From Aphrophora alni (lineage: Eukaryota; Arthropoda; Insecta; Hemiptera; Aphrophoridae), in assembly GCA_963513935.1 (NCBI GenBank), contig OY740765.1:146695618-146759617 (forward strand): 64,000 nucleotides of DNA, given 5' to 3'. Shown here in pieces: positions 33,723 to 45,921 of this stretch (the first letter of the stretch is position 1; the number at the start of each line of letters is the position of its first letter). The notes under the pieces are model-generated. The model was not told the DNA's origin. It worked only from the letters and a program-made list of their open reading frames with translations, and searched no databases. Made by a program: the position numbers and the translations under genes.

Positions 33723-34179
33723 AAATAAAATATTCAATGAAACATCATCTTGTATTTGAGTTGCACAAATAAGGCGTCTATTTTTTAAAACGTTAAATTT
33801 TTATTTTTCTGAGATCTTGAAAGAAGGTGGCTACATTGTAAGACGATATCTCGGGATAGTTTTCACTGTATTGAAATCCAAAAATATTTTTACAATTATC
33901 CTTGAAAACGTACAATTTTATTATTCGTAAGAAACGCACGTACAGTATTTGGTACAAAACCCTTGATTTTCGTTGGGTTTTAAACCTTTAAAACGACGGG
34001 GATTCATTATTTTTAATAAAAAAAAAAAATTGTACAATTTAATTTTTAAAAAGATGTCTGGTAATTTTCGATTGCCGAAGTATATTCCGATATATCGTCT
34101 GGATAACTTAAAAACTCAGAAAAACAGAGATTTCGGACATTTTATTTCAAACCTCTGTTAAGTAGCTAATTTTAATATA
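33723..34179. other. Spacer
   Basis: A 62-codon frame (33973-34161) is not recognisable. Confidence 0.4.
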
Positions 34180-34735
34180 TTATACAGGATGTTCAAAAAT
34201 AGTGTAGCCAAATTTTAAGTGGTGGTTATATGGGTAAAAAAAATTTAAATCTTATAAACATAGTCCTGAAATGTTTCGTTTTCCATCTCCCGGCCATTTT
34301 GAAAAGTAATTACAGCTTTTGAAATTATTAAGATTTCAAATCGAAATTTGGTACACATTTTTATCAGTATATCAACAATCAAAACTTTATCTCGCAAATT
34401 GTCGAAATGGCGACAGTTAAAATTTTCTAATATTGGATATCTCTAAAACAATTAACTTTACAAAAATGTTAACAGTCACCATTTCGAAAATTTATGAGTG
34501 AAAGTTTTGATTCTTTGTATACTGGTAAAGTTTTGTATTCTTGGTAAACTGCATTAAAAAAATGATTACACCACATGTTGACTCAATACCTTAATAATTT
34601 CAAAAAAAAATTTTTTTTTTTTTTTCAAAAAACGACAAATTGACCAACATATGTTTATAGGAACTTTTTTCCTTATTTTGATCCATATAACCACAACTTA
34701 AAGTTTGGCATGACATTTTCTAAACACCCTGTATC
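34180..34735. mobile_element. TIR element, about 556 bp (family E, best-preserved copy)
   Basis: The left end TATACAGGATGTTCAAAAAT...AAATTTTAAGTGGTGGTTATAT and the right end (complement of ATACAGGGTGTTTAGAAAAT...AAACTTTAAGTTGTGGTTAT) form TIRs of about 55 bp. The interior contains the CAAAATGGCGAC-type motifs shared with the other family E fragments, themselves partly mirrored (34390-34420 and 34470-34500). No transposase. Confidence 0.75.
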
Positions 34736-34865
34736 TCTATAAAGACTAAAAAAAATCATATATATATATCACAATTTCCGAGCAATTTACGATTAAAATA
34801 GCAAACAAAAGAGTCAAGTGTGTGCTTAAACGTCTTGGCATCTAGTGGCAGTCCTTAACATATTT

Positions 34866-35160
34866 CTTGGTCAAATAAACATACATATTCGTAATCAAAA
34901 TAATTTCTAGTTTTATTTGATACCCCGCACATATTATTTAAAAAAAATCAACTTGATTGTTATTACCCCCTAACTACACCAGTCTTTTTATTTTTGTTAC
35001 CGCTATAATTTTCCTTTGTGTTGGACAATACAAAGAATATAAATACAAAGTTTGAAATATATAGGATTTATCTCCCTGTCTGTCTAGACTGTTTGCGACT
35101 TACCAACAGATAGACGGACAGACACACATAAGAAGTTATAAGGGTCATTGGTTTTACCTA
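34866..35160 (+). repeat. Interspersed repeat family D (copy 2)
   Basis: Partner of 22625-22905. Contains GACAGACAGACACAC-like short repeats near 35110. Confidence 0.75.
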
Positions 35161-38100
35161 CAAACTCTAAAAACATTAATTTTTTTTTTTAATTTGACTC
35201 ATTACAAAAAGAACAATTTTGGATAGTAAAAAACAATGTATGGAAAAGTATACATAATTGTATGATCTACAAAAAGGATGTCTTGATAATTTTTAATTAG
35301 ATTCATATTTCCACGAAATTAGCGAAAAACTGTTAAAATTACCGGAACGTAAAATATTCTCTTTTTAAAAATTCGTGTTGACAATTTTTTAACAAAAGAA
35401 ATTGTAAATAAGTTTACGACCGAAAAATTCGACACCTTTTCCCTCTATTTAAGGGTAACGGGGATGTGGATTGGAGGACTGATATTTTGATTTCCATAAA
35501 GAGTATAGTTCAGACAATATCTCTCCAAATTTTGTCAACACGACTATATGAAAATAAATGCTGTAGTTAGGTTAGAACTCTGTACTATGTTAATCAAATT
35601 TAGTAGAACATAATCGTATCTGATTGATTGAACGGGCGGTCAAAGGTAATTTTTCCCTCGAAAGAATAGATAATGGACCGCCTAAAAAAATATGGCCAAA
35701 ATATGCCTATATAGGCTACCAAATTTGATTAACATTTTTGTTTGTATTTGCTAAGCTGTGAAGCACTGCATAGATGAAAAACACCCCCAAAACCACATTT
35801 ATCAACCTAAATACGACTTGTTTACAACATTCCGAGCATGCGCAATAGAGCGAGGAGCTTCTCGAGCGACAGTCGTGCTCTAACAACAAAGAATCTATTT
35901 ACAACTTGATGTGGGCGTTCATTGTTTATTAACTCATCTCGCGTTTAGGCCTACACTAAGAACTTATGTAGCCTAATTGTTTAGTACACTGTTAGACAAC
36001 TGCGTTCGTTCAAACTGTTAACTTTAGAGGTCATTTAGGTTGTATCTGTTAATTAATGGTTTCGTAACAATTTAGTTGATGTACACTGGTAATAGTCGCA
36101 AGCCAGGCAGTCTGTTTTGTTTACTACGTAACACTTTAAAGCTTATCAGTCAGCTCACAATTACAGCGTGTTATCTTATATTCCAACACTTATGACGTAT
36201 TTTTATTAGCACACAAAAACGTATATCGAAGGTTGCTACTTTTGAATATTAGACTATTAGACTGTTATTGTCGTATTTTATCAATCATAAAAATTGTCTC
36301 ACATAGTAGGTATGATGGCAAAACAAAACTGATTTGAATGTTTGTGGTAATATCAGTTAGACGGTTTCTTGACTATAAAAAATAGGTTTTAACAATTAGC
36401 CTACGCTTGTATTTTCCAAAATACTCAAACGGTATTTTCTTTTAATTCTTTTACTTACTGTTGGACACATTGGTTGTGATCTTTTAATTTCATCGAAATC
36501 GTTTAAGCTAAGTTTGAGAAATTCATAATGATATTATTGATCTTACAACAGTTATTCCCAAATTTATAATAATAATAATGGTGGAGGGAGTGAGAATGCT
36601 TCTAGATATTGAAAAAATTAACCTACACTAGAAATGTAGAAAACTAACAAATTTTAATTGTTTTTATTACCATATAGCGTTGAAATAGTAACAATCGGTC
36701 AAGTAAACACTATTATACCTTTTTTTTTGTTCTTTGAATGGTTTTTGTATTCTTTAAATGTCCAGAATTTGTACGAGTTTGACCATACACATGGAAAACA
36801 GGTAGGGTGTGCGCATCGAAGCTAAGAGCTTCTTTAGCGACTGTTCAAAGCTTAGTTTTGTTTTGTTTTGGACACAGTCAACAAGATTTCCCTAGGACCA
36901 GCTCACCAGCCGTGGTACAAGGTCACCCAAGAGACTGGTTATTGTATAGTAACCCAGGCCTAGCATAACACAGACAATGTTATTTGTTATGTTAATAATC
37001 TTAGACCAAGGTGTTCTTCAAGGTTTTTGTTATGCGAGCAGATAATTCTAATTGTTTTTTGTTTTAATTATAACACTAGTACATGCACTTTTAGCCAAAT
37101 CAAAATGTAGTATCATTAAAATACAAAATGTATAATAAACATGTATAATAATAATAATAATAATAAACAGTATATTAAATAGATCCACAGACAAAAACAA
37201 ATGCTATCAAGCTCAAATTGACAAGAAACCTACTGACACCAAAATTATAATTTTCTCAAAAAGATTGAAAATGATAAAATTGGTTAAATGTAAAGCACAA
37301 AATTAAAATGCAAAACAAGGTGCCAAATCACAAGTAAAAGAAAAAAATTGGTTCTTAATTTGTACATAAAAAACTAACTCCATAAAACTTCAAATCTCAT
37401 TGAAATTTTATGACTATGCTCGTGGTTCATTAACCTTTCTGAGGTTAAAATTTAGCAGAATTTTATCAAACTCATTGGAACCAACTTCGAAAAAATCGGA
37501 ATCATAAGCTGTGGTTTTATTACAGCTATTTCCAAATTTTGAGTTAGCCTATTGGATAAAAAATATTTCAATAAACAATGGTCAAAATATGCCTACTAAA
37601 TTTTATAAAAATCAGTAGTCCTACATTTGTTTAGGCTGTAGAACACTGCACAGACACACAAAAGACCACTAATTTAGGCTTATGCTACCTCAAAACAGTT
37701 TTTTCTAAGAAAAACTTACCTGACAACCTAACTCATGTTCTCTTAACATATTAGGAGAAAAAGTAAAAAAAATGGATTTGTTAATCAATGTAAAGAAAGA
37801 ATACAGTATTAAATTAGAAAGTTTTTCCACATATTATTAATTAAAAGTAATAAAGTTCCTTGCCATTATTTCAGATTTTTCCTATTCTAGTTTTAAGGTA
37901 ATGTAGGCTAGTTAAAAATAACAGTTTTTAACAATAACTCTCGCTATTGTAGACAACCAATCTGAATAAATATTGATGCAGATTTTAAAACTGTACATAA
38001 TAGGCTATGCTATTATAGGTCTTACAGGTGAGAATTTATTACAGAAATACTGTTGAAATCCATTGCAGTTTTGAACTTTACCAACAGATTCTTTTGGCTA

Positions 38101-39384
38101 TGAACTTGTCCAAGCAAATGCAAATAGTTATAAGTTATAACTAATTACAAATTGAGGAAAATCGACAATTTTTTATTTTAATGGAATTAGGGTTAAAAAT
38201 TGGTTTATACTTAGCCTAAAACAAATATACATATTTCACTGACATAAATTTCAACTCAGGACCTAAAACAAAAAATGTTGCTCAGAATTTAAATCTCACC
38301 ACAGTTGTAATGTGATTAATTTCCATTTTTGGAAATAAAATTTAAAGTTGCAAAAGTTAAATATTTAATTACAGTATATATTTAAAAATTCTACTTCTAA
38401 ACTCTAACCCATAAATATTTTTGAATAGTATGTTGACCAATATTTATTTTTTTCAAAAAGCAAAACAATTGTGTTTACGTCTTGGCTCGATTTCTAAAAA
38501 ATGTGGCATGCTTATTAAGTTCATTATTCTTTAACAAACATGCATTCAGAGCTCATATAAAATAAATCTATTGTTATCCTTTATTTATAATTACCTGCCC
38601 TTCAACAATAAATCACCAAATGCTCTAACCCAACTTATTTCATTAGTTGTAAGTTGAGTTTAGTTGTAAAGTTAAGTGTTAAACTATTATAAACACAGTG
38701 GGTAGAATTTATGTTGGTTTATTTGTAATAGTAGAGAATGAGTAGGATTAACTGAAGAGAGATTACAAAACCTTAACACAACCTTACAAAAATTTAAGTC
38801 TAGAAAAATATTAAGGGTGCTGATTAAATTTAATATTTTCTGTGATAATCATTTTCATGTTATTCCAATTATTGGTTAGACAGTCTTTCTAAAGCTCTAA
38901 AATTTATCAAAAACAGTAGAGTACTAGGCCTACTTATAGACCTACCTTTTATAATATGATCTAGCTTACATATATATGTTTTGTCACTTTTAAAATCGAT
39001 AGAATATTCATTAGCCACTCAATTAAATTAGTTTTTATTTATAGATGCAGCCCTACTAATTACGATCATTTTGGAAATTAAAATTTGGAAATAAGAGCCT
39101 TGACATCAATATTAGGTTTAAACTAAAACACCATTTACTTATTGATTATGGTTTGACCTTGTAACAAATTGACTGAATGCCTAATTAAACTGGTCAGGGC
39201 TTAATATTACTAGGCCCTATTATACTGTTTACAGTTCTGACAGCAAATTAAAATTATATAATACATACCATTGTATGATATGGTATTGCTGTGGAAAAAC
39301 AAAAACTAACAATTATCTCTATTTGAAAATATTGATATAACTTGGGCCTAATTAAAAATATAAATTTCATATTATTTGTTTTAC
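35161..39384 (-). other. Probable KLF intron 1 sequence (minus strand), no exon found
   Basis: Starts at the KLF splice donor (GT at 39383-39384, minus strand) and shows no zinc-finger exon, so it is probably intronic as far as the window allows. It holds an (AAT)n tract (37147-37166), CTGTAGAACACTGCACAGAC-type old repeat motifs (35720, 37600), and two less AT-rich islands at 35835-35890 and 36800-36970. Confidence 0.5.
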
Positions 39385-39946
39385 CTGTGTGAGTTCTGAG
39401 GTGAGCTTTCAGGTGTGAACTTTTCCCATACACTTTCGAACAACCTGGGTGCACGCATTTATGTATTTTTCGAAATAAGGTCGAACTTGCATTATTTTCA
39501 GAATTGGTACGAACCACTTTTCTACTAAAACATTGTTTTTGTCCGTTTAATTTTATCCTATCCACATCCACAACTGTAATCACATCAACTGATTCTTCTT
39601 CCATATCATCTAAACTCATATCGTCACTAAAGTCCTCACGCAGAGCACTCGGAACAGGCTCCTGTTTAATTTCAGTTAAATCTGTTAAAATCCTAGCCAC
39701 CATGTAAACAGGGGGATCCTTAGATGTGGTTACAGTAGCAGTCGCTCCGACCGATTGCTCTTCGATAAAAACAGGTGATATACTTCTCACTGGTTCTACA
39801 ATTACTGCTTTATGTGTTGAACCTTGCCGATCGCATAATAAATCCAAAGCCTGATTTCTAGTTAAATCTAAAGGTCTCCAATTTTCGTCTTTAGCGTGTG
39901 ACATTGCAAGTAAACATTGTGCAGCGAAGTTTATATCTTGATCCAT
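39385..39946 (-). CDS. Kruppel-like factor of the KLF9/13/16 type, first coding exon (partial)
   Basis: 187 codons plus one base. KLF9/13/16 proteins are nuclear GC/CACCC-box-binding regulators that can recruit Sin3. Visible features: an N-terminal hydrophobic stretch [12 protein letters not shown] (residues 7-18), like the Sin3-interacting helix of KLF9/13/16; VARILTDL (83-90), matching a conserved patch in vertebrate KLF13; IKQE (93-96), a possible SUMO site; an acidic region (105-122); and the first C2H2 finger C164-X4-C169-X12-H182-X3-H186 with [17 protein letters not shown]. The exon ends at ACACAG|GTAAAA inside the finger 1-2 linker, where I recall vertebrate KLF13 also having its first intron. 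Fingers 2 and 3 must be on a downstream exon I could not find. The ATG (39946) has G at +4 but T at -3. The open frame runs on to 39254, but that part is intron. Confidence 0.9.
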
Positions 39947-40290
39947 GAATAAAAGTGGGTGGGGCCGTCGATCACAATCTATTATTTACCTGATAACGGA
40001 ACTCTATCTATAGGACACCTTTTAAATTAACACACAAAAACTATTAAATAAAAAAAAGAAACAAAAACCTAAACGTAAACCAACAATTTGTTGTCTTTGT
40101 TCTTTGTCTTTCGACTCACGTTTGATACACAACCTCAGACTACCAAATCACTATTGAATTTCCAGAACAACTGGCGAGCTGGGGGATAATGCAATGCCAT
40201 GTGCTTGCACCGTGTGGGGCGTGTTATATCAGGTACCACGTGATTAATGTTCTCCTTGTTATTGGCGGCTGCAAGGAGCTTTATGTTGGT
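39947..40290 (-). promoter_or_regulatory. Putative promoter / 5' UTR of the KLF gene
   Basis: Less AT-rich than the flanks. Elements seen: CCCCACCC next to the start codon (complement at about 39955-39963), a GC/KLF-type box GTGGGGCGTG (40214-40223), an E-box CACGTG (40237-40242) and an inverted CCAAT box ATTGG (40261-40265). KLF-type boxes upstream of a KLF gene suggest autoregulation, which is inference. No clear TATA box; the transcription start is not determined. Confidence 0.5.
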
Positions 40291-40995
40291 GTGCTAAATT
40301 TAAATGCTAACGCTACCTAGTGAAGAAGGGAGTAACTTCTTGTACTATTTGAGTCGGTAAATTATTGATAAAAATTAATTATTAATCATAAAACATGAAA
40401 CTTGAAGAAATTATTATAAATATGTTAAAAATTTTAAAAACGAGAACTTCATTATAAAGAATATTGTCTCATAACAACTTTAAAATAATTGTACATGTTA
40501 TTATAAGTCACAATTTACATTTTTATTAACAAAAAATACTTTTTAAGTTTTACCATTTCCTTTAAATTTTTATTTTGGGTTTTTTTCTAGAGAGCTAAAT
40601 CAAGTGTCAGTTATTCACCTCTATCTAGATGATTAAAATACAACCATTCTTTTGCGCCTAAGTGATGAAACTTATCATTTACATGTTATTAACTAAGCAC
40701 ACATTTTGAGTTTCACCATTTTGTCCATTATCTTGAGTTAGCTACTCCTAGAAAGTCAGACTAGTGTCAGTTGCCAAATGTCAATTTTATTTGTTTAAGG
40801 AATTTAACACTTAATTGTTAACCCTACCTATTATTTTGGTTTTAAGGGAAAATCTCATGGACACTTTCCAGGGAAGTGCTAGTGGACTCTTACTAGCTAA
40901 TACAATCCCTCCTCAACTTTTTTACTAACCTTGTTTGTTTAATGAGCCACGAAGCATTACTTTAAGTTAGTAACTGCTTATCTTTATGTTATGAA
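40291..40995. other. Upstream intergenic spacer
   Basis: Nothing recognised. Confidence 0.4.
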
Positions 40996-40996
40996 C

Positions 40997-41330
40997 AGTG
41001 GCGGTCCTATAAATTGTGGGACCCAAGGCGAAATTCAGGATAGGGGCCTTTTCTCCACTTAAACTATCCACTTAATTCAGCTATTTCCTTTACTGCAAGG
41101 GCGATAGTAAGTGACAAATAAGGTCCATTAACTAGTTATTTATTATTATTTTTATTGAGCGTTGCAAAAAAATATTGGCCTAAATCTTTACATACAGCAA
41201 TGTTATATAATACTAATTTACTATATAATGTTACATAATACTAATGCTATAGGTCCAAATATACATTGTGATATAATCGTAATCATTATTAGTTAATTTA
41301 TTAAACACAGAAGTTGCTCCTTTATGTTCT
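40997..41330 (-). mobile_element. hAT-type terminal end and 3' non-coding part
   Basis: Starts CAGTGGCGGTCCTATAAATT, a terminus typical of hAT elements (CAGTGGCGG recurs as the TIR at 61550). It lies at the expected 3' side of the minus-strand transposase remnant at 41331-41802. The opposite terminus was not found. Confidence 0.55.
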
Positions 41331-41802
41331 ATTTTATAAAACAGCTTTTCTACATTTTGCAACACTAAACTGTTCATCTAAAATCTCTGCAACTTTTATT
41401 AGTTGTTAACGAAGAGTCTTTATACTGTCCACTCTATATTCCCACCTAGTATCAGACAGTGGCGGGTGCTTAAAAAACCTGGTGGTTGCTTGTGAACAAG
41501 ACCTCTAACATAATTTGCAAAACTTCATTTTGGATGGTTTTAGATGTCCCCTTGAACACTGTAGCACTGTCTAGATTTCTCTTTAGAACTGCATCAAATT
41601 CAGCACTGAAATTAATCAACCCTTTAAACACACCAAGATTACTTGACTCATTTCTCTCATCATGACCTGTTAATGCCAATTCAAATGCACCACAAAATCT
41701 AACACAATTTATAATAATACCTAATGCATATTTATTTTGTTTTACCAAGTTGTGTTTGTCAAGATTAAGAGAAGTCCTTGACCTATTAAAAAATGCTAAC
41801 AT
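41331..41802 (-). pseudogene. hAT (ZMYM1-like) transposase, DUF4371 and dimerisation fragments
   Basis: Residues read INCVRFCGAFELALTGHDE, then a GVFKGLINFSAEFD segment and SKTIQNEVLQIMLEVL, the hallmark of the DUF4371 domain of TTF/ZMYM1-type hAT transposases. Past a stop near 41470, the sequence resumes with LSDTRWEYRVDSIKTLR and VAEILDEQF (41330-41455), which belongs several hundred residues further on, so the catalytic centre is deleted. A gypsy element starts just upstream and separates this from its N-terminal part at 43310-43915. Non-functional. Confidence 0.8.
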
Positions 41803-41825
41803 GAAAGTACAACTTGATAGACAGA

Positions 41826-43325
41826 GTTTCTAATAAAGGAAGTAGCTTACCTAGGACATATAATGACACCACATGAAGTTAGACCTAACACTGACAAAAT
41901 TCAAACCATTAAGAATTACCTGATTCCAAAGATTACCAAACAGATAAAAGTTTTTTTAGGATAACTTGGTTATCATCGAAAATTTATAAAAGATTTTGAG
42001 TAAATCATCAAACCTTTTACCAATTGCCTTAAGAAAGACTATTGATGATCCTGATTATATAAATTGTTTTGAAACGTGTAAAAACATTTTATGTAACGAA
42101 CCGTTGTTGCAATACCCCGATTTCGGAAAAGAATTTATTTTGACTATTGATGCTAACAATTTTGCAATTGGAGCTATCCTGAGCCAAATTAAAAATGGAA
42201 ATGATACCCCATAGCCTAATAGGACGCTGAATACCAGCGAAATAAATTAATCTGCAATCGAAAAAGAACTACTTGCAATTGTATGGGTAACAAAACATTT
42301 CAGACCATATTTATTTGGTCGAAAATTTACTATCTATTCTGACCACAAACCTCTTCAATAGCTTTTTTCGGTTAAGGAACTGAACTCAAAGTTGTTAAGA
42401 TGGAGACTTAAATTAGAAGAATTTGATTAGCAAATTAAATACAAGAAAGGGAAATTAAACCAAAATGCTGATGCCCTATCAAGAATCCAATTGAGCGTTA
42501 CACAAAAATTTCAAAAATGCAATCAACCCGATTTAGATGAAGATTTTCAAAGAACTGTAGTCGAGTCGCAGTACTCTATTAATAATAATATCATGGTAGA
42601 TTTCAATAAAACTTTTAATATCATTAATGAAAACTTCGTAGAATTAAAAAATAAGTTAGAAATTGTAAATTATAGGATAAATGATTTTATTGAATTTGAA
42701 AAATTAAGAAGTATTCTGAATCAATAATTGAACATTTTATATAATATGATGCTCCAAGTAGTCACAGATTTGAAAATCTCCTTAACTTTTTGTAAATTGG
42801 GTGTTGTACATCCTATTGTTATCTCAATGCAAGACGAGATAATTAAAGTCTATGAGTTTTTCAATGAAAGATTACCCTTGGAACCTAAAACAGGAAATAT
42901 GTAGGAATTAGAAAACTTAATTAAATTTAATTGTAAGATAGATTCGGAAAATATTGTATACTTTATAAATTTGCCAATTGTGGAAAAAGCTAATTTTAAT
43001 TTCTATAAACTGCAATCTATACCCACGAAATATGAAACCAGACACGTAATCATAATACCAAAAGTAAAGTACATGTTAGTATCTAATTCTGCAATTTTAG
43101 GCTTAGACAGTAATTGTAAATGTAAGACAAACTCCAAATACTTTTGCCCATTTGACAATGTATCCCATCTAAAAATAGAATGTGAAACTTTCATCATCAG
43201 AAACAACAATGCAGACAACTGTGAATATACCGCTTTAGAAGTCACGGACAACATGATCAACTGGATCCAAGAAATTAACCAATACCTGGCGACTTTCCCC
43301 ACAGTTGAACTACTTAAAAAATTTT
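41826..43325 (+). pseudogene. Ty3/gypsy (errantivirus-like) retroelement remnant: RT end, RNase H, then env
   Basis: 41842-42030 carries the reverse transcriptase C-terminal part (YLGH box, thumb). After a frameshift near 42030, 42000-42490 is the RNase H domain ([52 protein letters not shown]). It then runs directly into an env-like ectodomain region (about 42490-43320) with cysteine-rich segments, the FYKLQSIPT motif and a stretch of Asn-rich predicted helix. Integrase is absent. Several in-frame stops (for example in the RNase H and near 42900) show it is dead. No LTR was seen on either side. Identification of the env part as insect errantivirus-like is by general pattern and is less sure than RNase H. 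Confidence 0.8.
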
Positions 43326-43915
43326 TTTTCTAGCTCTAACCACTTAGCTCTAACAAAGTTCATATTATCTGTAGAAGTATCATGTAATTTCAAATAAGTT
43401 CCCAAATTTTTCCAATTATTCACTCCAGTGCTACTGAAAGAAGAAATATTTAATGTTGAAAACAGGTCACAGCCAAACAATAAACTTTGTCTTGTTTCTG
43501 GGAGTACATTAAATAGTGGATATCTTGTTTTTCCTTTATTGTGGAGAGTCCAATGAAAAGTAGAAAAATGTCTATTGTTTTTATTGAGTAGGTAAGTTAT
43601 ACCTTGAGGTCTTACTGAACCTTGTAATACTAAAGCAGACCTATCTTTGACATTAATAGGACAAACCCAATCACCAGGATTGTTACTTACAAGATTTAGT
43701 TCTAGTTGTGATTCTACTACTTTGGGGGTAGCTACAGATTTATCATGACTTAGGCCTATGTTCTCATTGTCTGATATAAGCTCCCCTTCCTCAAACTTGT
43801 CTGAGATTAATTCATCACTTGGTACTATTTTGAAATTCGAACTAGTGCTAGAGAAATGAGGTGCTTCAGGTTGAGTTCCTTTCTCAACATTATTATCTGT
43901 ACTTAAATATTGCAA
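43310..43915 (-). pseudogene. hAT (ZMYM1-like) transposase, N-terminal TTF-type zinc-finger region
   Basis: About 200 open codons. The first 90 residues are acidic and Ser-rich (EEGELISDNENIG). The rest follows the TTF-finger pattern of ZMYM1-like hAT proteins: GDWVCPINVKDRSALVLQGS, RHFSTFHW, a CDLF-type cysteine motif, FSSTGVNNWKNLGTYLKLH and FVRAKWLELEKKF. Expected zinc-binding CxxC and CxxH residues are partly lost. No ATG starts the frame; a Lys-rich upstream segment lies in another frame (43920-44040), implying an indel. It ends at the gypsy junction and would continue at 41802. Confidence 0.65.
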
Positions 43916-44767
43916 CTACTTACAAATTGAACCGTTGAACCACTAATCTTCTTCTTATAATTTTTCCACGATGAATTCTTTTTTCCTTTAGCACTTCCCT
44001 GACTCATATTTTCATTAAATGTCTCTTTAGGTTTTACTACTTTTTTTTCCCGATTAAATTTTGCTTTTTTCCTTTCATCATATCAAACAATTAAGATGAC
44101 AGTCTGTGTAATACGAAGTAAACAATATCTTTTGGAATTCCTACGATATAGTTTTTCTTAAGATATACCACTTTAGGAAATTCTGGATCATATTTTGGTA
44201 GTAAAAGTTATGTTGAAATAACTGGTTAAGGGTATGCTACTGGAATATATACAATATTTTTTACACTAAACAATTTGAATTAAACGTTTTTATTATTATT
44301 TATTTGTTTGTTTGGTTCTCTAACATTCAACATTCATCCGTATACACACCCAGTCAGATTATACACACAACCAGAAGTAACCACTCCTCGAAAAATGTGA
44401 AATGTTACACCTTGAACTTGCCTCTTCCCATGTTATTTTACCTCTATAAATCGAAGGGTTGGTGAAAAATACCACAATAATTCAATTTTTTCCGTCTGTT
44501 GAACATGTGACTGGACCTCTATAAATCGAAGTTTTGGGCTAGAAAACCTCGAAGTTGTCTTGATAAATCTAATGTAAATTAGACAGATTAATTAATCAAA
44601 GCGGTTCATTTTAACACACACCATACATCCGGCCTATTGTCTAGTCTAGTCATACAGCCTGAATTTGGAGGTTTAAAAGTGTGCATTTATTTACTGTACT
44701 TTTTAGTAAATGTCATTAGTGTTTCTTGTGTATTTTATTTAATGTTTGTCGAATAAGGCTTTGTGTG

Positions 44768-44980
44768 ATGACAAAATGTGTACACAAAATATTATCATAC
44801 GAAGACAAACTAAAAGTTATAGAAGCTGTTAATGTTGTTGATAAAAAGAAATGTGACATGTAAAGCAGTTCAGCATACCAGCAACCACTTTTGGAACAGT
44901 TCTGAAAAACAAAGATAACAACAGTATGAAAGACCAGCCGAACATGAACCTGTATAAATCGTAGGCCGTCAAAGGTGCCC
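44768..44980 (+). pseudogene. Tigger/pogo-like transposase N-terminus (CENP-B-type HTH), copy 1
   Basis: The start MTKCVHKILSYEDKLKVIEA leads into a helix-turn-helix, then after a frameshift near 44862 FSIPATTFGTVLKNKDN. This is the CENP-B_N / psq DNA-binding domain pattern of pogo-Tigger transposases. No DDE domain follows; stops appear soon after. The frameshift and stop are shared by copy 2, so the element was already dead when duplicated, or moved in trans. Confidence 0.65.
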
Positions 44981-45921
44981 TTGATAAGCCGAACTTTGGT
45001 ATTTCGAAATACTCCATAATTTCAACTTTTATCATTCCCTCAGACATGGTTTGTTGAAGGTGTGCACTGCCACTTTAGAAAACATATGCACAAAATGGGC
45101 ATATTCAGTGGGGAGAATCTATCTAGAAAATGGTGAGAAAACAGAAGAGTACCTGATCTGCGAATGGGTTAATTTGATGCCCTTACCCTTGGACCTTTGA
45201 CAAAGGGACAGACAATCCTTAAAACAACCCTGTTAGGAAGATTTTGAAGTTCATGTAGATTACGAGTCTTCCTAGGGGAATCGAACTATCTATTTTCTAT
45301 TTGGGAAGGCAGTAAGTCCTTGTGGCTGATGTGCAAAAGGGATAGACTGCTAAACTGAAGAAGAAGAACCGCTTGACTATAAATAAAAACAACAATTCTA
45401 TGATCTCCTTTCGCCCTTCTAAAACGATTACTTGTGACAAGAAGAAGAGAGTATAATGTTTCATCCCCTCAGGGGTTTACTTATAGTGTGTATGTTGTGA
45501 CAATCCTGAAATATCCTAGGTGGGTGTAGATCTTTCTTTATGTAGTCTATGGCTAAGCCCCCCTCTTTCACCTCTGCTATCTGGATTACATCTGATACAA
45601 ATATACAGTTCCATTTCAAAGTGAAGTTAAATCAAAAAAGACTAAAAGTTGTTGAAATATTTATATTTTAATTTTACTACCTAAAAGTAAACACAAAAGA
45701 GGTAAACTTTGAGCCCAGTTATATTAATTTTGGCTAACGGAAATCTTTGTCCTTTTTAATTTTAAATTTGAAATGATGTACTCTATAAAAGTTTTAATTT
45801 TAGGAGTAATTGCGATTTTTAGAGGTTACATTCAATATTTTTGCTTGAAATATGGAGTAGTAGAAACAACATTATTCCCGAATGTCAAATATCTTTTGTC
45901 ACTTGTTTGTAAAGATACAGC

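Noticed and set aside
45278..45292. GGGAATCGAAC resembling a tRNA T-arm complement
   Set aside because: No D-arm or anticodon arm at the right distance; it lies in the duplicated Tigger segment.
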